DNA from: JAGNNV01 sp031392925
GTDB taxonomy: Bacteria; Acidobacteriota; Vicinamibacteria; Fen-336; JAGNNV01
Length of the DNA: 64,000 bases
Assembly (NCBI GenBank): GCA_031392925.1
Contig: JANMVV010000009.1
Location: forward strand, 11,384 to 75,383
Direction: 5' to 3'
Made by a program: the position numbers and the translations under genes. Within the stretch, counting starts at the first letter, position 1; each line of letters begins with the position of its first letter. Shown here in pieces: positions 61,966 through 64,000 of the stretch. The notes beneath the pieces are model-generated. The model was given only the letters and a program-made list of their open reading frames with translations, searched no databases and was not told where the DNA came from.

Positions 61966-62154
61966 CTAGTCGAACTCGAAGACCTTCGCCGACTTCATGG
62001 TCAGGCGATGCCTGAACAAGTTATTCGCAGGACTGAAGACAAAATTGGCGCCCGACACCGGGTTCCTCAGGAGCGCGTCGTCGATCTGGCTGAAGTAGTC
62101 GTCTTGGTAGTCGCCTATCGAGTCGTCGAAATGCACAACAGTAAAGACGAACCG
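61966..62154 (-). pseudogene. Remnant of an unknown gene next to repeat copies
   Basis: The last ~62 codons of an open frame (FVFTVVHFDDSIGDYQDD, ending KSAKVFEFD) look protein-like, but the frame upstream passes into the dispersed repeat (peptide VIARSPSVGTATKQPP), as at 22.8 kb. No start codon with a ribosome site is visible at the junction. It may be the 3' end of a gene whose 5' part was replaced by repeats. I do not recognise the family. Confidence 0.35.
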
Positions 62155-62170
62155 GCGGGGCGGGGAACGT

Positions 62171-62219
62171 GAGGTTGCTTCAGGCCTACGCGGGACGGAT
62201 CGGGCCTTCGCAATGACGG
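62171..62219. repeat. Degenerate copy of the dispersed element
   Basis: GAGGTTGCTTC and CTTCGCAATGACGG are the shared end blocks; the middle is divergent. It stands in direct orientation to the next copy at 62251. Confidence 0.7.
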
Positions 62220-62250
62220 CAACGACGGGTTCGCGCGACGCTGCGGGCTT

Positions 62251-62314
62251 GGTAGTGGGGCCAGGGGGTTGCTTCGTCGCGGTACCAACGGAGGGGCTCC
62301 TCGCAATGACGGTG
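62251..62314. repeat. Copy of the dispersed element
   Basis: GGTAGTGG, GGGGGTTGCTTCGTCGC, GTACCAACGGA and GGCTCCTCGCAATGACGG match the left arm at 22701-22772 nearly base for base. A further partial end (ACTCGCAATGACGGTA) follows at 62327-62342. The block occupies the non-coding gap upstream of the 85-residue gene's stop. Confidence 0.85.
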
Positions 62315-62342
62315 CCCACGGGCGCGACTCGCAATGACGGTA

Positions 62343-62600
62343 CTACTCGCTGCGGCGGGTGAAATGGGCGCGGCCGTTGCGGCGTTCCACCGAGAAGCGG
62401 GAGCGCGGCGGGAAGAGGCCCTCTTCGCGGAACGGGGGCATCGGGCGGGACTCATCGACAACCACTTCGGCCTTCGTGGGATCACTTCCATCATCGACGC
62501 GCTTGAGGGCGCCGATGAAGATCAGTTCGCGGAACTTGAGGTCGGGCAGATCGAGGACGCCCCCGTCGTGCTTCTTCACGTCTTCGAACACCTGGGTCAC
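62343..62600 (-). CDS. Small hypothetical protein coupled to trmJ-like gene
   Basis: 85 residues. DGGVLDLPDLKFRELIFIG and ESRPMPPFREEGLFP are the most protein-like parts; no known domain recognised, no signal peptide. Its start overlaps the methyltransferase stop by 4 bp, which supports it being a real downstream gene. The C-terminus is basic and abuts the repeat region. Confidence 0.5.
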   Translation of the reverse strand: MTQVFEDVKKHDGGVLDLPDLKFRELIFIGALKRVDDGSDPTKAEVVVDESRPMPPFREEGLFPPRSRFSVERRNGRAHFTRRSE

Positions 62601-63301
62601 TCCTTGTACCCGGCGTCGCGGGCCGCGCGCTCCATGCAGTAGCCCACGAAGCGCATCCAGCGGGCATCGGACACAGAGAGGTCGAGGCTGGTGAGGAAAC
62701 CGCGGAAGAGGCGGCTGTACCTCTCCTTCTCCTTGCGAATGGCGCCCACGGCGCGCAGCCCGATCTCGAGCTCTTCCGCCAGCTTCTGTCGATCATCATA
62801 AGAAAGGAGGTGACTGGGGCGAGGCTGGGGGTCGAGTCGAAAGCATTCGTACGCAGTGATGCCCACGGCATGGGAGAGGTTGTAGGAGGGCTGGGACGGG
62901 TGCGATGGAATGGAGGCGCGACGTCCGCAAAGCGCCATCTCTTCGAAGGTCAGGCCGCTCTGCTCCGGTCCGAACACGAGACACACAGAAGCGCCCTCGG
63001 GCGCCGTGCCCAGCTGACGCACTCCTTCGCGCACGTCGAGCACCATGACCTTGTCGTCGCGCCCCGACAGAGCCAGCGCCATGGTCGAACCGCGCAAGGC
63101 CTCGTCGAGGGTCTTGAAGACCTTCGCGTTCTCGAGGATCTCCTGCGCCGCCCAGGCCGTGCGCCAGGTCTCGATGGTCCGCCAGTCGGACGGGTCCACC
63201 AGGCGCAGATCACCGAGCCCCGTGTTCTTCATCACCCGGGCCACCGAACCGATGTTGGCGTTGTTCTCCGGGCGCACCAGGACAATCGCAGGTCGAATCA
63301 T
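62597..63301 (-). CDS. SPOUT RNA 2'-O-methyltransferase (TrmJ/TrmH family)
   Basis: 234 residues from ATG 63301. The opening PAIVLVRPENNANIGSVAR and the trefoil-knot motifs LVFGPEQSGLTFEEMALC and QPSYNLSHAVGI fit TrmJ, which methylates nucleotide 32 of some tRNAs with SAM. The C-terminal helical extension (DDRQKLAEELEIGL) also fits TrmJ rather than TrmL. It is divergent from the response regulator. Confidence 0.9.
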   Translation of the reverse strand: MIRPAIVLVRPENNANIGSVARVMKNTGLGDLRLVDPSDWRTIETWRTAWAAQEILENAKVFKTLDEALRGSTMALALSGRDDKVMVLDVREGVRQLGTAPEGASVCLVFGPEQSGLTFEEMALCGRRASIPSHPSQPSYNLSHAVGITAYECFRLDPQPRPSHLLSYDDRQKLAEELEIGLRAVGAIRKEKERYSRLFRGFLTSLDLSVSDARWMRFVGYCMERAARDAGYKE

Positions 63302-63371
63302 GCCGCCTCCGACTCTAATCTCACCTTCAGGCAGACTTAAGGTTCGAAGCCGACACTGACCGCCGAAGACC

Positions 63372-64000
63372 ATGGGCTCGCGAATCCTCCTCATCGAAGA
63401 CGACAAGAACCTCGGGGACCAGATCGTCACCCACCTGAAGCGCGACCGCTTCGAGGTGACCTGGATCCAGGACGGCCACGCCGCCCTCGACGCCGACCCG
63501 AAGCAGCACGATCTGGTGGTGCTCGACCTCATGCTCCCCGGCGCTCACGGCCTCGACATCCTGAAGATCTATCGCGAGACCGCACAGACGCCGGTTCTCG
63601 TTCTATCGGCGCGCAACGAGACTTCCACGAAAGTTCGCGCCCTGGCTCTCGGCGCGGACGACTACGTCACCAAGCCCTTCTGGCCGGAGGAGCTGCTCGC
63701 CCGCATCCAGGCGAGGCTCCGCCGCCCGCTCCTGCACCCGGGGGATGTGATCGAGACGGGCGCCCTCCGCATCGATCTGGGTTCGCGGGTGGTGGAGAAC
63801 GCAGGCCAGCGCGTGGACCTCACCCGAATTGAATTCGATCTCCTGGCCGCCCTCGCCCAGCGCATCGGCTCGGCGATCACCCGGCAGGCGCTGGTGGACC
63901 GCGTCCTCGACCCCGACCGGGAAGGCACCGGCCGCACCCTCGACGTCCACTTCTCGCGGGTCCGCAAGAAACTCGGGACCGAAGGCGCGCGCATCGCCAC
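63372..64000 (+). CDS. OmpR-family response regulator (3' end beyond window)
   Basis: 209 codons from ATG 63372 with no stop before the edge. Receiver domain: RILLIEDDKNLGDQI, phospho-acceptor Asp in LVVLDLMLPGAHG, and Lys in DDYVTKPFWPEELLAR. A winged-helix DNA-binding domain begins near residue 125 (LTRIEFDLLAALAQR, then GRTLDVHFSRVRKKLG). The partner kinase is probably just beyond the window. Confidence 0.94.
   Translation, partial: MGSRILLIEDDKNLGDQIVTHLKRDRFEVTWIQDGHAALDADPKQHDLVVLDLMLPGAHGLDILKIYRETAQTPVLVLSARNETSTKVRALALGADDYVTKPFWPEELLARIQARLRRPLLHPGDVIETGALRIDLGSRVVENAGQRVDLTRIEFDLLAALAQRIGSAITRQALVDRVLDPDREGTGRTLDVHFSRVRKKLGTEGARIA

Overview
The window is high-GC, gene-dense DNA from a Gram-negative, respiring bacterium. 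Outer-membrane export genes (LptB, an LptC/LptA-like protein, a secretin, porins), c-type cytochromes, a Rieske/cytochrome b complex and a futalosine-pathway menaquinone enzyme (MqnE) are all present. The mixture of a PilMNO/GspCDEFG-like secretion operon, a reaction-centre-type small cytochrome c, DUF2203, DUF2232 between rpsR and rplI, and an HPr-kinase/RpoN/RapZ cluster suggests an Acidobacteriota-like organism. That placement is inference; no 16S rRNA is present.

Layout. 1-10.2 kb (minus strand): a tightly overlapping lptC/A-like, lptB, rpoN, hprK, rapZ, EIIA(Man), HPr, EI cluster, followed by a cupin and an exported protein cut by the window edge. No sugar permease is present, so the PTS looks regulatory. 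10.4-22.7 kb (plus strand): housekeeping genes, namely a small unknown protein, a TPR protein, a LolB-like lipoprotein, ispE, tRNA-Gln, prs, rplY, pth, rpsF, rpsR, DUF2232, rplI, dnaB and alr. 22.7-27.9 kb: a large inverted repeat, a DUF4838 lipoprotein, mqnE, an M23 peptidase and a proline-rich exported protein. 27.9-40.6 kb (minus strand): a 13-gene type II secretion/type IV pilus-like operon running from a large membrane protein to a tip-type pseudopilin.

40.7-42.6 kb (plus strand): a SnoaL-like protein, class I aldolase and DUF2203. 42.7-49.1 kb (minus strand) is a respiratory block. An ECF sigma factor, a zinc-finger anti-sigma factor and a CnrR/Spy-like periplasmic protein lead into a dihaem cytochrome c and a large exported DUF3386-like protein, closed by a strong terminator. 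Then come a Rieske protein, a cytochrome b fused to cytochrome c, and a small dihaem cytochrome. The cytochrome b keeps the low-potential haem ligands and the PEWY motif but has Met and Gly where both high-potential (bH/bn) haem histidines should be. This is the most interesting observation in the window.

49.1-64 kb is mixed: a hydrolase, DUF1820, outer-membrane barrel proteins, an AI-2E-type permease, an SRPBCC-epimerase fusion, EttA, a subtilase, a porin, pterin dehydratase, PcnB, a decayed region (Fic fragment, BrnT toxin with a one-base frameshift beside an intact BrnA-like gene), a cation-efflux protein, more copies of the dispersed repeat, a TrmJ-like methyltransferase and a response regulator cut by the right edge. 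No CRISPR array, rRNA, insertion sequence or prophage was seen.
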